64,000 bases of DNA, taken from contig NC_088310.1 of the NCBI RefSeq assembly GCF_910592395.1, forward strand, positions 11,541,501-11,605,500, given 5' to 3'. Each line of letters begins with the position of its first letter. Positions within the stretch are counted from its first letter, which is position 1. Made by a program: the position numbers and the translations under genes. This document shows, one piece after another, positions 11,007 to 23,874 of this stretch. The DNA is from Lineus longissimus. Taxonomy: Eukaryota > Nemertea > Pilidiophora > Heteronemertea > Lineidae. A model generated the notes under the pieces. It did no database searches. It was not told where the DNA came from and worked only from the letters and a program-made list of their open reading frames with translations.

Positions 11007-11865
11007 GTTTGATTGTTAATAACTGCTGGGTTTAAAAAGACAGATTGTTCATGATATTTTGATATTGCGATGTTTTCATTTTATTTTTATGCAATTGCCA
11101 ATTTTTGCATGCGATCAAAGAAAGGAAATGTATAACATAAACTAGTTTTGGTGAGGACTTCAAGTTTTATACATAATTTTCAAGTCTACATGGGCGTATA
11201 GCTAGCTAGGGTGGATATATATTTGGATTTAAAAGAGAGTACGTGGTTACGTGCCCCCCTCCCCGCAGCAGTACGAGCAACTGAGAGTCAACCACATCCT
11301 AACAAGATGCACATATACATATAGCTGACCAGAGGGAGGATCGGAATGTCGGTCCAGATCGAAGGTTGCCACGACAAGCAGACATACGACCACCTTTTCA
11401 CTCAATTCATCTGCAGTCAGTCAGGAACTCAGAAGACAATAGAGAGGAAGGGTTGTCTCATACACGTAGTGTCCTGGTCGCACATCTATCAGCTTGTACA
11501 TGTTCTACTCTACGTATTTAAACTCCGCAGTAGACGAATCTGCTGAAAAAAAAGATAATTCACCTATTATACAAATTTGAATAATTGCGGATCGCTATTT
11601 CATTAAATGATAACGGATTGATATTAACAAGCGCGGGCGGCTGCCCAGCCAACTCGCATCTTCAGTCATACACGTAGCCCCTTCGTTGAACAGCTCATAC
11701 AAGTACTCAGTAAAATGGGGGAGGGGGGGATGAGATCTGAATGAATTATAACTCTATTCGATTTCGATTACGAATGAACTGGATGTGTAAGCCCTCCGTG
11801 CACCGATCGTTTTTGTGCCGATTCATTGCTTGGCCACGGATCGAGGTGAGAAATGATATTGATCT
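11007..11865. other. Intergenic, nothing recognised
   Basis: AT-rich sequence with only short ORFs (for example 11346-11546, +) lacking recognisable motifs. Confidence 0.5.
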
Positions 11866-12695
11866 GCCAGCGGTTATGGAAACATTAATTCTGCGGCCAT
11901 ATAATAGACAGCATGATATAATTTCATGTAGGAAAATCGACGACCAACTATATTGATAACCGGATTGATGTCTAGCTGGTCGCCAACTGCTGACCTCAGC
12001 GTCTGCATACCAGGGAATTTTCAGGCACTGGCGGTGAGAAAACGCCTCTGAACTTCGGAGTTTGCGGCCAGAGTGCTGCAGGAAATATAGATTGAAAACA
12101 TTTGGAGGTCGAGCATTCGCCACTTTAGCACCTCAACTGTGGAACTCTCTTTCCCCCACCTTGAGAGCTACATCGGATGTCTCAACCTTTCGCAAAGAAC
12201 TCAAGACCCTTCTTTTCAATAGAGCTCACCAGCGCCGGTGAACATTTGTTTCAAGTGATACAGGCGCTTTACAAATAACAATTTATTATTTATTTATTAT
12301 TAAGTAGCGTCGAATACCCACCTTTTTTAAAGCAATGGAATTTAATTATGTGACGATTAAAATCGGGTGAGCCTCTGACGATGAGGCAAACTTGCCGATG
12401 ATCAACCTTCCCTCAGTGTAAAATATCTTTCTCATGTTATTGTAGAACAGTACTAACAATTCCAACGCATTCGTAGCAATATTAGCAATACAGTACAAAT
12501 TCCACTATCATTAAACATACCATTACCATCGGCATTATCTAACCCTTCCCAATCCAAATACAATAAAACTGCGTATATTGACAACACAAAGCGATACAAT
12601 AATGTGAGTTGGACCCAGGTTTTCTCAAGTAGCCTATATGCTGTCTATAATACGTGATATATGGCCGCAGCATTATTGTTTCCATAACCGCTGGC
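11866..12695. repeat. Inverted repeat pair flanking a LINE 3' end
   Basis: TGCCAGCGGTTATGGAAACA at 11866 with the following GCGGCCATAT and AGACAGCAT blocks recurs as reverse complement at about 12625-12695 (TGTTTCCATAACCGCTGGCA-type end). Arms are roughly 60-70 bp with small indels. A LINE remnant (12050-12300) lies between them, so it may have been inserted into, or carried with, this element. Confidence 0.7.
12050..12300 (+). pseudogene. 3' end of a non-LTR retrotransposon (L2/CR1-like), reverse transcriptase C-terminus
   Basis: An open frame ending at the TGA 12239-12241 encodes the C-terminal signature of L2/CR1/Jockey-type ORF2: a Gly-Gly-Arg-Ala-Phe stretch, then APQLWNSL (from 12128), then a V-STFRKELKTLLF-type block. 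The following short tail contains ACAGGCGCTTTACAAATAA and ends in TTATT-rich repeats, as is usual for L2/CR1 3' termini. The catalytic RT core and endonuclease are absent, so this is a 5'-truncated insertion, common for LINEs. Confidence 0.85.
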
Positions 12696-13056
12696 AGTTC
12701 AATTATTAGAAATGCCATAGTGCCATCAATATTGGAATCGCCCCTCAATTGGTTTTGAGATCAATTTAACTGAATTGTAGATTGTCTTGTTCGACCAAAC
12801 CCGTTTGATCTACGATGTAACGTATAACCTAAATTGTTTGGCATGTTTGGTGAACCGATCAATCGCCGAGCATTCAAAACAGTAATGGAATGTAGCGAAT
12901 TCCTTTCATCAGCTTACACCACTAGAGGCCGTAGTTATATATGGCATCGGATCAATTGTTCTTCTGTCCACGAAATGTGACAGTAACCATTTTAAGCCAT
13001 GATACGCGAGAATCTGAGTTAGTCACAAAGTCTTCCACATAATTATAGCGGGAGGG
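12301..13056. other. Intergenic between LINE remnant and AATTCCA element
   Basis: Apart from the inverted arm ending near 12695, nothing recognisable. Confidence 0.5.
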
Positions 13057-13471
13057 ACATACGAAAGCCCATGAAGGCTCATTCCAAATTCCAAATTCCA
13101 AATTCCAAATTCCAAATTCCAAATTCAGGTCTTACCAATCAAATAGCCTAATGAGAATTTAGATAAATTGTAATTATACACTTCTAATTAGTGCTAGTTA
13201 CCTATAATCCGATACCTGGGCCGGATAAACACTCATTCCAGATTACAAAATTTGAAATTCCAAATGCGAAATTCCAAATTCCAAAATCCAAATTCGTATT
13301 CTGATCTGACCAAGCGGATGAGGTTTTGCTTTTGACCAATCAGATAGCGTACTGGTAAAAAACAAAACCTGATTCGATTGACCAGATCAGATTTGGAATT
13401 TGGAATTTGGAATTTGGAATTTGGAATTTGGAATTTGGAATTTGGAATGAGCCTTCTGGGCTTTCGTAGGA
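13057..13471. mobile_element. Foldback element with AATTCCA heptamer arrays at both ends
   Basis: The left end TACGAAAGCCCATGAAGGCT followed by CATTCC and an (AAATTCC)n array at about 13083-13126 is mirrored by the right end (array at about 13391-13447, then GAGCCTTCTGGGCTTTCGTA). Terminal inverted repeats total about 70 bp including the arrays. The centre holds a third, degenerate array (13250-13300). The target duplication is uncertain (GGACA versus GGAAC at the borders). No transposase is present. The minus-strand ORF spanning the arrays is a repeat artefact. Confidence 0.8.
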
Positions 13472-16400
13472 ACACACAAAAAGTGAACAAGACCACCAAA
13501 ATCAAGAGAGAATAGTAAAGATAATAAAATGACTGTAATGTTGTACATGTCATATTACAAACACATGATTAAATGTAGATTTGCCACATTATTCACTGCA
13601 TACAATAATTATGAGGACCCTAAACATAACAGCTGTTTCATATGTTGATTTAAAGTGGAATGCCATACAGACGATCTATTCCACAAATTACATGAAACAA
13701 CATGAGCATGGATTATATTACCCGATTTCAGCTAACAGGGCTAATGCTGTGCTTATCTGCCTCTAATGAGCAATTTAGCCAACAGTTCCTTATTAAAAAC
13801 TGACCGGTATATTACCTGAGATTTAGATTGAATGTGGCCAATCCATACACGTGCAGTGGGTATAAAATGTCAGATACATTTTTTCAAACGTTTGTCATTG
13901 TTTTGTGCCACATAATTGTACATGTATATGCTGATCCTGCTGATCTATAATTGTTGGCTTATTGGCCTCAGCTTTGTCGCCAATAAGGGCAAACATCTAT
14001 ATCACCATGGGCAAGAAATATCTTATTTCAAGTTCTCGTACTTAAAAAGAAAAAAACATCAAGTTATGGATTTTTGTTGCCCACCGCATTTACCTGTGGA
14101 ACATGACAAACAGTGATGGCGCCATCCACATGCATCAGTCGCCTGTCTACACGTATGCAAATAATCAAGATAATGAATGAAGGGTCGGCACAAATAAATC
14201 CGCCAATCAAAACCTCGGATATCCTAAATAAGTTCTCGCCATAAATCTGAATTATGGTGTTCATTTATTCGGCAAACAACCAATCAGAGAGACATAAATC
14301 ATGGACCGAATTTTCAGGGAGAGAGAGAAATATGACATCTCTATTTAGTCACATTACTGTAATGTATCGGCCTTCTGGTTCATATCGACTATCGCAGGGT
14401 CAATGAAGAATATATAACACGGATATTCGTATAAGGGCTTGTTAGAATCCATCCTTCTCTGGCCACAGCCAGAGCCAATCTCCTATTCAAAAAGAACCCG
14501 TTGGTTCACCTGTTAGCATTACATAACAGCGCCTGACATGAGATGGCACAGGATGTTCCAGTTGGCTGCTACCAGTGAACGTAATACATATTCATAAATT
14601 ACTCAAAGTTTCAGCTTTCATATACCCATACCCACAGTTGGACAACCGGCGTGCCACCTTGTCTATCTTTTTACAGAAGCTCATCTGTCGACCCAAAATC
14701 TAACAAAGGGTTGACCAACTGTGCAAGAGTATGCATCCCCGAGTCAGCTTCAACTCTTTGCTTCTTCCAGATTGATCATAATAGCATATGAATGTTGTTG
14801 AGGTCGATCTGTTCGTACTGGCTACTGATGGACATGTTTGGAAGAATTCTGTGCAAATTCTAGCAATAATGCTGAGCACATCACGTCAGTTTCCAATTTT
14901 CCATAAAAGATAATAGTTTACAAAGAACTACTGTAGCTCTCGTTTGACTATAGACATCAGTCTGCCAAAGGAGCGAGAAGCACCCGTTTGTCGCATCCGT
15001 TGGCATTTTTTATTTGGCCTACATGTAACACATGGTATGTCGCATATATCGATTATTGCGTGAAAACTCCTCGTATCACCATATCCAATTGTGCTGAAGA
15101 TATCATTAATGTACTCGCTTATTGGCCAGATTGACTCCGTGTGCAACATTCGCCAAGCAATCGTCGACGGATATTGGAGAATCTGTATGTTTCCGGATGT
15201 TGTTTTTTTCTCATCGCAAAAAGCTTGGTGCAATATACAATAGTGAAGTGAGTTATCGAAATTACTGCACCATTGATAGGACTGCAAACATTTAACAAAA
15301 AGAAACAACTAGCAGTGTAACACTCTCCTAAGGCAGTGTCAGCGTGCAAACGCAAGTCTTTTCTCAGATGACGTCCGCAAACTGCTTCGGTTTAGTACTT
15401 AAAAGTTAATATCATCAAAAGATTGCGTTCGGTGACTAATTCGGGAAAATGATTCAGGGATTCCCTTGATTTACCTTGGGCGACCTCTGATAAGTCGATT
15501 GGGTCATTTCGACCATCTAAAATAAGGCAAACGCATCAACTGAGCACATAACGTTCTAAAGTGATACTTCATACTTACAGGCGAGTGATGCGATATCTTT
15601 TTTTAATTTGTGAGATCTGTCAATAAATTAATTTACTTACACATATTTTGAAGATCATTACTCGGGGCGGTGCACTCTTGGCGGGCAAGACTATGCCTAG
15701 AGGTCGGAGTTTTCTACAAAGATTTCTAGAGTATTCACACCCATTCCTGGTGATACCCCTTTGTGGGCCTAATCAAATGTATGGTACATCTTCAGTTCTA
15801 CAAGAAGGTATAGAAGACGTTATAGGCAAGGATAACCTGTATATTTTGTCTGTGATAATTGTTAATTATAAAGTCCTACCTCGTTATTATGAGAACAAGT
15901 AGGGGTCGAATGATTGTTTGAATAGATAAATATCTTGCATTCACCTCCAAATCTGCATTTTTGTATATCATGAGCTGAGTACGGAGTTTATTCATGAATC
16001 CAACTAAACACTTTCTATCTTTATAGCATGATCCAATCCACAACCATATTCGATATACATCTTGCGCTGCTGATTTGGCGAATCAGTCCCGCTATTATAT
16101 CGCCTAAAGCTGGGCATTAGGTGCAGCTGCCGCGACGTGAGTTCTGTAAGTCATCGATTAATTTTGCCATGGCAGCCGACCGGGTGATCGAAGGTTTATC
16201 CATTAATCGTGTAGCACGGACCATTGCCCCTTGCAATGTAGACTTTTCAACAGTTTAATTGATGAATCAAGATCTGACCCCTGTCCCAACAAAACCAATT
16301 TTGTACTATTGAAAGGAGAGCGTAAACTAGGACATAGCTTTGTACACAAAATTCGGCGTTTTATAATCTAAAGGAGAACGAACGCGGGACCCCGGACCAA

Positions 16401-17420
16401 ATTTCATCGAATTGCCCTCTCCATCGCAATGAGCCCGATGCGATGTCAAAAGTGGCCGACTGACGTCAATCTTGGCCTCACCCGATTGGTTCCTATTTTC
16501 TCTGGCATGATGGTGTGGGGTGAGAGAGGTGCCCCAATGATTTTGGACCAAATAAGATACCCGAAATAGCAGCCGAGCACCGATGGGCTGCGATTTCCTG
16601 TGCCATTGTAGTGTTTGATAGGAGAAGTAAATGCCTAGTCGATTTTGGCTCCTCTGATTCCGACTTGATAGGTTTCACTTTGCTGTCCAACGTGAATTCC
16701 TGAGAAGATTTCTATAGTATGAATAATTAAGATCTTGTCAATACATGGGTTACACGCTTTTTGTAAGATTCTTTATATGTACGCCTTAAGAGTGGCATAA
16801 CAATGATGTACATGTGAATGATAGATCATGAGTTAGCTAATACGTTGACAAACATGGATTTTTCGACCTGGTGTGGCATGATGTGGTGGGGAATGCGCAC
16901 TTCCTAGAGGTATCCTGTACTAAGGATACTTTTAAATCTTTACCTGGCCTTAGCCACTCATCGATAAAAAGTTGTCGATTACAACGAACCTAGGTTCGAT
17001 CAGTTGCACGATGTTTCCATCATAAAACCTTAGCGTCAAAACTTGAATACTCTGCCACTCGGACGTACTAGCGCTGTATAGAACTGAGTGGGTGGGTGTA
17101 TGTTAGACATTACATCCGTCACACTAAAAAACTTTGCCATGCTAGTTTAAAATTCGAAATTGAATCAGTAAATCATAAAAAAGACGAGGAGCTGGCTTTA
17201 AAAGCTAAATTAAGTTTTCCGCATAATCCGTATCATATTTTCATTATCAGATTAACGCTAAAGCTCCACGTGAATTTATTACAGATGGCAAGGATAGTGA
17301 TCACACAGGAAGTTATTGATTACATGAAAGACTGATTGATGATAAAAATCGGCCCAGTTGAAAGCGATGGAAAGTTCAATACCCTTTGGCATGGAGTGAT
17401 GACCTTGTAAGAAATAACTC
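13472..17420. other. Intergenic, about 4 kb, no gene recognised
   Basis: Short ORFs only (for example 13581-13766 +, 14928-15308 -, 15648-15902 +), none with a domain or splice pattern that I can support. Confidence 0.5.
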
Positions 17421-18048
17421 GGCTGATGTTACATAGGAATGAGCTACTCACGCCACATTTTTCATCGACTCACGGCTCATTTTCACGTGTCACTCCTCAT
17501 TTGTCACGAGTGACCGCGGCGGTTTACATACAGATCATTTTTCGCTCGTTCATTTGTCACTTGGATTTTCTCGGCGACGCACATGGACTCAGAAGAAGAA
17601 GAGATGGCAGCCATGCTGCTCCTGATGGAGAATAGAAAACGAAAGCGGAGGCGACGGACGAGAACAATGTGGTACATAAAAGTGCTGCATTTTTGCATTT
17701 TTTGTTTCTCATTTCCAATCAAAATTAGCTATTGTATTAATGTGTAAACTAATGAAAATGCCGAAAAGTAGCTATACTCACAGTTTCGAAGGCGATATCA
17801 CTACAAATGCACATGGACGTCCACTTTCTTTGTCAGCTCATTTCACAAAGAATGAACATGTCCATTCATCGCCTCACGCGTGAAATGACATGAAATGACG
17901 TGAGGCGACGAATGCGGGCAAAACTTACAAAATTCACTTCAATGAGAACAGGTCAATAGGTTTTCCAATGTCCATTCATCAGCTCACGAATGACAAGTGA
18001 CAAATGAGTCGTGAGTCGATGAAACGTGAGGTCTATGTAACTCCAGCC
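17421..18048 (+). mobile_element. Non-autonomous PIF/Harbinger element with terminal inverted repeats
   Basis: The left end GGCTGATGTTACATAG matches the right end read in reverse (GGCTGGAGTTACATAG). Both ends continue inward with TTTCATCGACTCACG-type and ACTCATTTGTCAC-type subterminal repeats, giving imperfect TIRs of about 90 bp. The interior keeps the transposase N-terminus (17583-17747) but not the DDE nuclease. The 3-bp target duplication typical of the superfamily is not clear here. Confidence 0.8.
17583..17747 (+). pseudogene. N-terminal remnant of a Harbinger (HARBI1-like) transposase
   Basis: A 54-codon ORF starting MDSEEEEMAAMLLLM and followed by a dense Arg/Lys stretch (RKRKRRRRTR) and Met-Trp-Tyr. 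An acidic start, leucine-rich patch, poly-Arg and a Trp-containing motif make up the usual N-terminus of PIF/Harbinger transposases. The frame then runs into unrelated sequence and stops at 17745; the helix-turn-helix and DDE catalytic domains are missing. It supports the classification of the surrounding element. Confidence 0.75.
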
Positions 18049-19340
18049 TTATCACAATCAATATAAGATGTCGATTTCCCGGCCGTCCCCATTCCAAATT
18101 TTATCTTATCACCCCCACCCCTTCTCTCACCCAACCACTACCACCACCATCACCACCTTGCTCAAGTTGGAAGCTGCCCGCACGTTGGCAGAAGGGGAGA
18201 GGATAAAGTACATGGATGACAAATTTCCACTGATAGTTTTTCTGGTTAATACCTTATTAACTTCGACGATTGTGTCAAGAACGCATGATCTTTAAATCAC
18301 AGTCATGAAGAGGACAATTAATTTGGCTTGTAGTTCAACTAACCATTTTAGAGAAAACAATGCCTATACTTTGAGGGTTTTTTCTTGTGGATGGAGGGGG
18401 GGGGGGGCCCGGCTCAATTAAGCATTATATTAATTGTTTATTGGGTCTTATAAATGAAGGCTCTTCATGTCTCCTTCAACATGGTTTGAACATCGTATAA
18501 CGATGCCTTATTCCGATCATTAATTCCTTTATTTACGGCATGTCAACTTATACGCTTAATCATGTTTAATATAGTGACAGGCTACAACCTGGATGATAAT
18601 TTAGTACTGAATAATAAGTAATACAGAATAAGTAGTACAGAATAATTAGTACAGAATAAGAAATTAGTGAGATCGATTTTATACGTTATTCATAACTATT
18701 CGACCGAATAGACATGTTTCAATCGAATAAAGAAAAAGCGTAACTTAACGTATCGAATGACATATCACAAAGCGACGGTCACCGGAGATGAAGATTTCTC
18801 CTCAGAATTCAGTGTCGATCATTTCGTGGTAAGAAATCTGTTGCGGAAAAAGGGCTCTTTGCGAGTAACTGATCAAATGCATGGATTAGAGAAAGTCGTG
18901 GTGATGCATTTGGACCTTATTCAGGTCACGTATTTCACCATTCACGGGAGGTGAGGCACAATGAGACGTATGTCCAGGATGCTTCAACTTAATTAATCAC
19001 ATGCGACCATCATCCGTATGCCAATACAGCTTGGCAAATGATAATTTACCTTAGAGGCTACCTTCATCAAATTGGAATCCCGGCTTGCGAAAAATCTTAA
19101 CAAGGGCCATTTACGTCCTAATTAGAGCAACCTGAACTAGACATACAAGACACCACTTTGAAGCAATGCAGAGTGAGGGAATTTTGAGTTGGAGAAAGAG
19201 AAATGCATAAGTTTCATATCTCTGGATTTCCTTGATATGTTTCAATATCAGCCCTATCCAAACGATCAAATCAGAGTATGACTACACACTCACAAAGTAT
19301 GAAAAAGTGGACTTACTCGCCATATCCACCTGATGAAATA
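18049..19340. other. Intergenic with small low-complexity sites
   Basis: Contains a 12-base G run (18396-18407) and about 3.5 copies of a 16-17-bp AT-rich unit (AGTACAGAATAA-type) at about 18605-18665. A + strand ORF at 18757-18954 begins with ATG and ends near a GTGAGG donor-like site, but no homology is recognised. Confidence 0.5.
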
Positions 19341-19398
19341 AAAAATTTTGGCTGCGAAACTTTGCGAGCAAACAAGATGCTTTGAATCGACTTCGGCG

Positions 19399-19775
19399 AT
19401 GGATGGTTTCGCGGAAATGAAATCGCGATGTCCAACATACAGTATTGTCAGGCTCCAAGTGGTAAAAATTAGGCGTCCGCGCGAGTTCGTTACAAAAAGC
19501 AGCCGACCGGTCTACCGAGATCGACAGGGAATTCGACATGGGAAACAGAAATTAGAGAAACCTTCTACTCCGAACATTTATGATTATTTTATTTACTACC
19601 TCGATCGACAACCATCCTGCAAAATACGGGTTCATTGGCTGTTTAGTGCTACATCGGAAAGATCGACGCCACGTTCTGTTACGATGTGTGCGTCAGGTCT
19701 CATGCAGGGGCCGGCCATGCCAGTTCCCCGTTCGGATCGGAGGTTAAAATTTCGCCAAATTACCTCAGGTTTCAG
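19399..19775 (+). other. Unassigned ORF ending at a strong splice-donor-like site
   Basis: An open frame from the ATG at 19399 runs about 125 codons through GC-richer DNA and reaches TTTCAG|GTAAGG at 19776, an excellent donor match; the frame stops three bases later (TAA). The encoded segment is basic and polar (for example KIRRPREFV) and has no domain that I recognise. It could be a first coding exon of an unrecognised gene or chance. An overlapping minus-strand ORF (19282-19539) is an alternative. Confidence 0.25.
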
Positions 19776-19789
19776 GTAAGGTAATATAG

Positions 19790-22108
19790 GGTAATTGTAG
19801 CAACGGCCTTATTGTAGCCCCTGGCAATGTTTTTGATTCTGTTCCCGGTTACCATGGATTTATTCAGCCAACCCCATCATCGACATGAAAGAGATAACTC
19901 TTGGGTATCATGGCACAAATAAAGTAAGTATCGAACCTTATATATATTTAGATAACCTGAACAAATGAATATTGTGTGAATAAACTAAATGAATCGAAAC
20001 TAACGAATATTGTTTTGGTGAGAGATGAATTTCTATCTAAAATCGCGAAAGAAGGCTTACTAATTCAACATGTAGTTTTCCCTTTGCATTACAGAATTGT
20101 TCTTTGTTTCAACTGTTGCGCAATTGCTGTTGGAGAAAAAATTGCTGTGCTAACTAACCAAACCTTCTTCAGGCAAAAAGATAATACAAATAAATGTATA
20201 CATTTTTGATGAGACCAATAGCTAGAGCATAAAAAAGTTGTATCTATAAATTCTTTTTTTTGGTGGCATTCTGTCATCTTAGACTTAATTAGTATGTGAT
20301 TTTAGCCATCTGTGACATGATCATATCACAATCATTTACCTCCGCGTGCTCCGATCCAAGCTTGAATAATTATTCCTGGCACAATTATCTGACTTCTGCC
20401 ATTCTTCTGATAGCTGTTCAGGTCGAAGCAGAAGCAGAAATGGAACAGTAACTATCGCGTAACTCATTTCATTTCCATGTGAGTGCACTCTAATTGCATG
20501 GTAAATGGATACCGACAATCGCTGTTTCAGTTGAGAATGTTGCTTTAGTCATCATGGCTTCAAAACTCTATTAATAAAATTACAAATTCGGAAGAGGTTT
20601 TGCACAATGCCGTCTTACAAGTTGTGTGTTTCAAAATAACATGCCTTTTTAGTTTGAATGATCGGGAATCATGTTGATTTTTTAAAAATAGTCAGATAAC
20701 ATGGTTAACGAAGCACCATCACATTATTTTAAACACTGCCTAACAGATTATTTGGAGTAAGCACTAGCATCTGTGACTGTACTAGGAATGAATCTCTTAG
20801 TATAGTGTAAGTACAAACGGTAGCGTTCGAGCTGTTGGTTTTTTTGGCTCAGTGACCCCGTCTTCAGGCAAGAGTTTACCATAATCCATCTCATGTTTCT
20901 AACCTGGGTGGGTCTCTTGCTTGCCCTGACAAATACACCAGGGACAAGTAGCCTCGTCGCATTCGAAAGACGAATAGGTTTAGGGCTGGAACATAGTGTG
21001 TCTTGTTCAAGGAAAAATTGTCAAATTAGCAACGGTGATTCCTTTGAGAATCGTGCAAAGACGTCCTGATTTTGAGCCAGTTGCTCTTTTATGAGACAAG
21101 CTGTCTCCGGGTTATTTGAACACAGTAACTATTCGTGAAATTGAACACTGTGTGTAGAAGCCTATTTGTTTTCCAATCGACCGAAATCCGCAGAGTGACG
21201 AGGATCTAATCATTTCCAGTTGACGAAGAGGTGCTCAAGCAAGGATAACTGCGTGGTAAACCATACAGCTGCCGTGTTGTCAAGAGGACACATTCTAACT
21301 GACTGCAGACGTACACAATTAAACTAGGTGAAGGAAGAGCACCGACCGTCGCTGATTACTATATGCAGTCCTTCACAAATAACGTGTCCATAAATTTAAA
21401 TTTAAGTCGTTTCGTTAAATTGTAAATTTTCGTTGTTGCATTCTAACTAACGCATTGATAATTACATGTACATCTCAGCAAGGATGGAATATGCAAGACA
21501 TCTGCCATTTCAATTGACTGATTGATCGCATTCCAGTGTTGTTGCCATCATGCTCACAGGGATGTGTCACGCTAGTTAGAGAAATCCAATATCCTTGATG
21601 AATGAAGAGTTTATACAATAAGATACAATGCGAATGACATTTGAACGCGGCATTATCGGTCGATCACAAAATGTATTTTTCTCGTTTTAATTTCGTGTAG
21701 GCGTGAGACTCTTCAAAATGCTTTTTACTGACCAAAAATTAGGTGGGCCAAAGTTGTTATTTGGAAAAGTCTCGAAATGTAGGTATTGACGACTTGCTCC
21801 GCTCATCTTCCGTGATAAACTTATGGTTGCAGTCGGGTCGATGTGGTAACAATGTAAGGAGATGGGTCACTCCTGGAATTACAGGGAAGAGATTCTGTAC
21901 TCCAGATTTTTGAGGGCCCAGACCATTGAGATAATTGATAATTGTCCTGGTCTGACTCCCAAAACCCTAAACCAGAATCTCACCCAATATAACTTTTGTT
22001 TGTTTTGAAGATGAAAATTTAAGTGAATTGACGAGTTGTAACGCAGTTAATTGGAGGTAAATGGAGGAAGACGGAGTGGACCGTGGGTTGACGGCACAAT
22101 GAACAGTT
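19790..22108. other. Intergenic, no gene recognised
   Basis: Only short ORFs, no repeats that I could pair. AT-rich throughout. Confidence 0.5.
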
Positions 22109-22340
22109 GGCGAATGCCTCCCGCCTGCGTCTCCCAAATGAGAGCTCTAGCCGGGGAGTTACGTATGGAACCGTCCTTGGTACCAGAGTGTTGTTTTGGG
22201 GTCCCAGTGTTAACCATCGAATAGCCGGCGAATGCCTCCCACATGCGTCTCCCGCATGAGAGCCCTAGCCGGTGGAGTTACGTAATGCAACCACCCCTTG
22301 GGCGAGAGCGTTGTATAGGGTTCCCAGTGTAAACCATAAT
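22109..22340. repeat. Tandem duplication, period 118 bp, two copies
   Basis: GGCGAATGCCTCCC at 22109 recurs at 22227, each followed by TGCGTCTCCC, an AGCC(G/GG)TGGAGTTACGTA-like block and CCCAGTGT(T/A)AACCAT. Divergence is around 15 percent. GC content is higher than the surroundings; no coding frame spans both units. Confidence 0.9.
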
Positions 22341-23745
22341 CTAAATAACTTTAGATTATTCTTTTACACTTGAACCGTGACAGGTGATATATTAAATTGT
22401 ATGCTAACCCGGTAGAAGATCCAGAAATCTCGTAGAACTGGAATGTCAGGGGATTCAACGTTTCTATTGGGCGCTTTAATCTCTGAGGCGGGCACATTTT
22501 CCCTGGGGCCTTTTTTACCATTGCACCTCCCTAAGAGTCAAGCAGGCGTCTTGTTCTAGCCTTGCGAAATATACAACGCTGTATGTAAATATTGATTGTC
22601 AATTAGCACTTATTGGTTTCTTCAGGACGCCTGTCGCCGAAGTAGCAGTCCCCAGCTGCGCGTCGTCGGGATCGGAGTTTATCATCGATTAGAAAAATGT
22701 CGGTAGTGCATTGGACATAAACGATATCAACACTCAGTTAGCAGACAACTACAAGCTAAATCAATTATTGGATACGTTATATCCGCTTGGTAAAATGCAA
22801 TGGCTTTTGGGTTGCATGGGAGTAATGTTTAGTCTGTCACAGCGACAGGGAGGCTGGTCAGCTGTTTTTGGTTATCATTCCATTCTCCCAAGTTAACATC
22901 AATACTGTTGTCTGGTCCTTGTTGTTTGACACAATCTGATGCACGGCTGATTCATCTTTTTCTCACAATGAAACATTTCAGAATAAGAAAAATACAGTAA
23001 AGTGAAACCATGATCAAAGAATCCTTCTTCAAAAATTTTGATAGTTTTATGTTTATCACTTTAAAAAAAAACTATCTTATATGATACAAATATTATGATA
23101 TGAGAACAACCGCATGATACCGGGACTGATACGGCTCTGCTCATATGATAACATCTAAATAATGTTTTCTCTAACTAACTATGAAACTATTATTTTGCGT
23201 CACATGCCAGAGCCATATTTAACATAAGGCCAAAAAAATAAGTGTTCGTCATCACGTTCGCTTCTCAAGCGAAGTTCCAAGTTAGGGGCGCTTGTTTGAA
23301 TCCTCGAAACTAAAAAAACGTTTTTTTTCCTAAACTATCATATTCTGACCATGTCAAATAACTAACAAAGTATCGGCGCTTGATGAGATTGCCGATCACA
23401 TGACTAAAAGCAATACAAATGGAAGTATACCCCATATTTGCACAAAATAACCATACGTTAATTTATGCCGACGTCCATACCAGTGCATCATTTATAGTAC
23501 CACTGTACATAGAGGCTATTTATATAGCCCGGGGTCGGTATTTTGCACATGAATTAGGCCTTCACTACAGCATGATGCCCTTCTCCCGGCTATATACAGT
23601 AACGTCAACACAGTATATTAGGCTGGATTGCTCGAGACTAATTTAACTAAGCGATAGCGATTGATCAGCCTCCGCGAACCTGAAAAAAAAGGACACATAT
23701 TTCTTTAAAATTTATTAAAAAGAAATATTGTTTTTTTTAAAACAA
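22341..23745. other. Intergenic, no gene recognised
   Basis: Short ORFs (22711-22896 +, 23419-23646 +) have no recognisable features. Confidence 0.5.
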
Positions 23746-23874
23746 CCTATATTTTCTCCTAATAAACCAGGTTGTTTTATTAAACCTATATTCTTTCGTT
23801 TATGTCCATAAAAGTGAATATAGGTTTCAATAAAACAACCTGGTTTATTAGAAGTTCATATAGGCTTAGTGCTG
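23746..23874. repeat. Near-perfect palindrome, arms about 50-55 bp
   Basis: The left arm (23746-23793, containing AATAAACCAGGTTGTTTTAT) and right arm (23815-23874, containing ATAAAACAACCTGGTTTATT) are almost exact reverse complements around a roughly 22-bp centre. The transcript would form a long hairpin. It directly abuts a partial F repeat. It is most likely a small foldback MITE. Confidence 0.9.

Noticed and set aside
11746-12123. 125-codon minus-strand ORF
   Set aside because: Overlaps the inverted repeat arm and the antisense of the LINE 3' coding end; the + strand LINE frame explains the sequence better.
13081-13450. Regularly spaced repeats resembling a CRISPR array
   Set aside because: Units are contiguous 7-mers without unique spacers, arranged as inverted arms of a eukaryotic transposon-like element.
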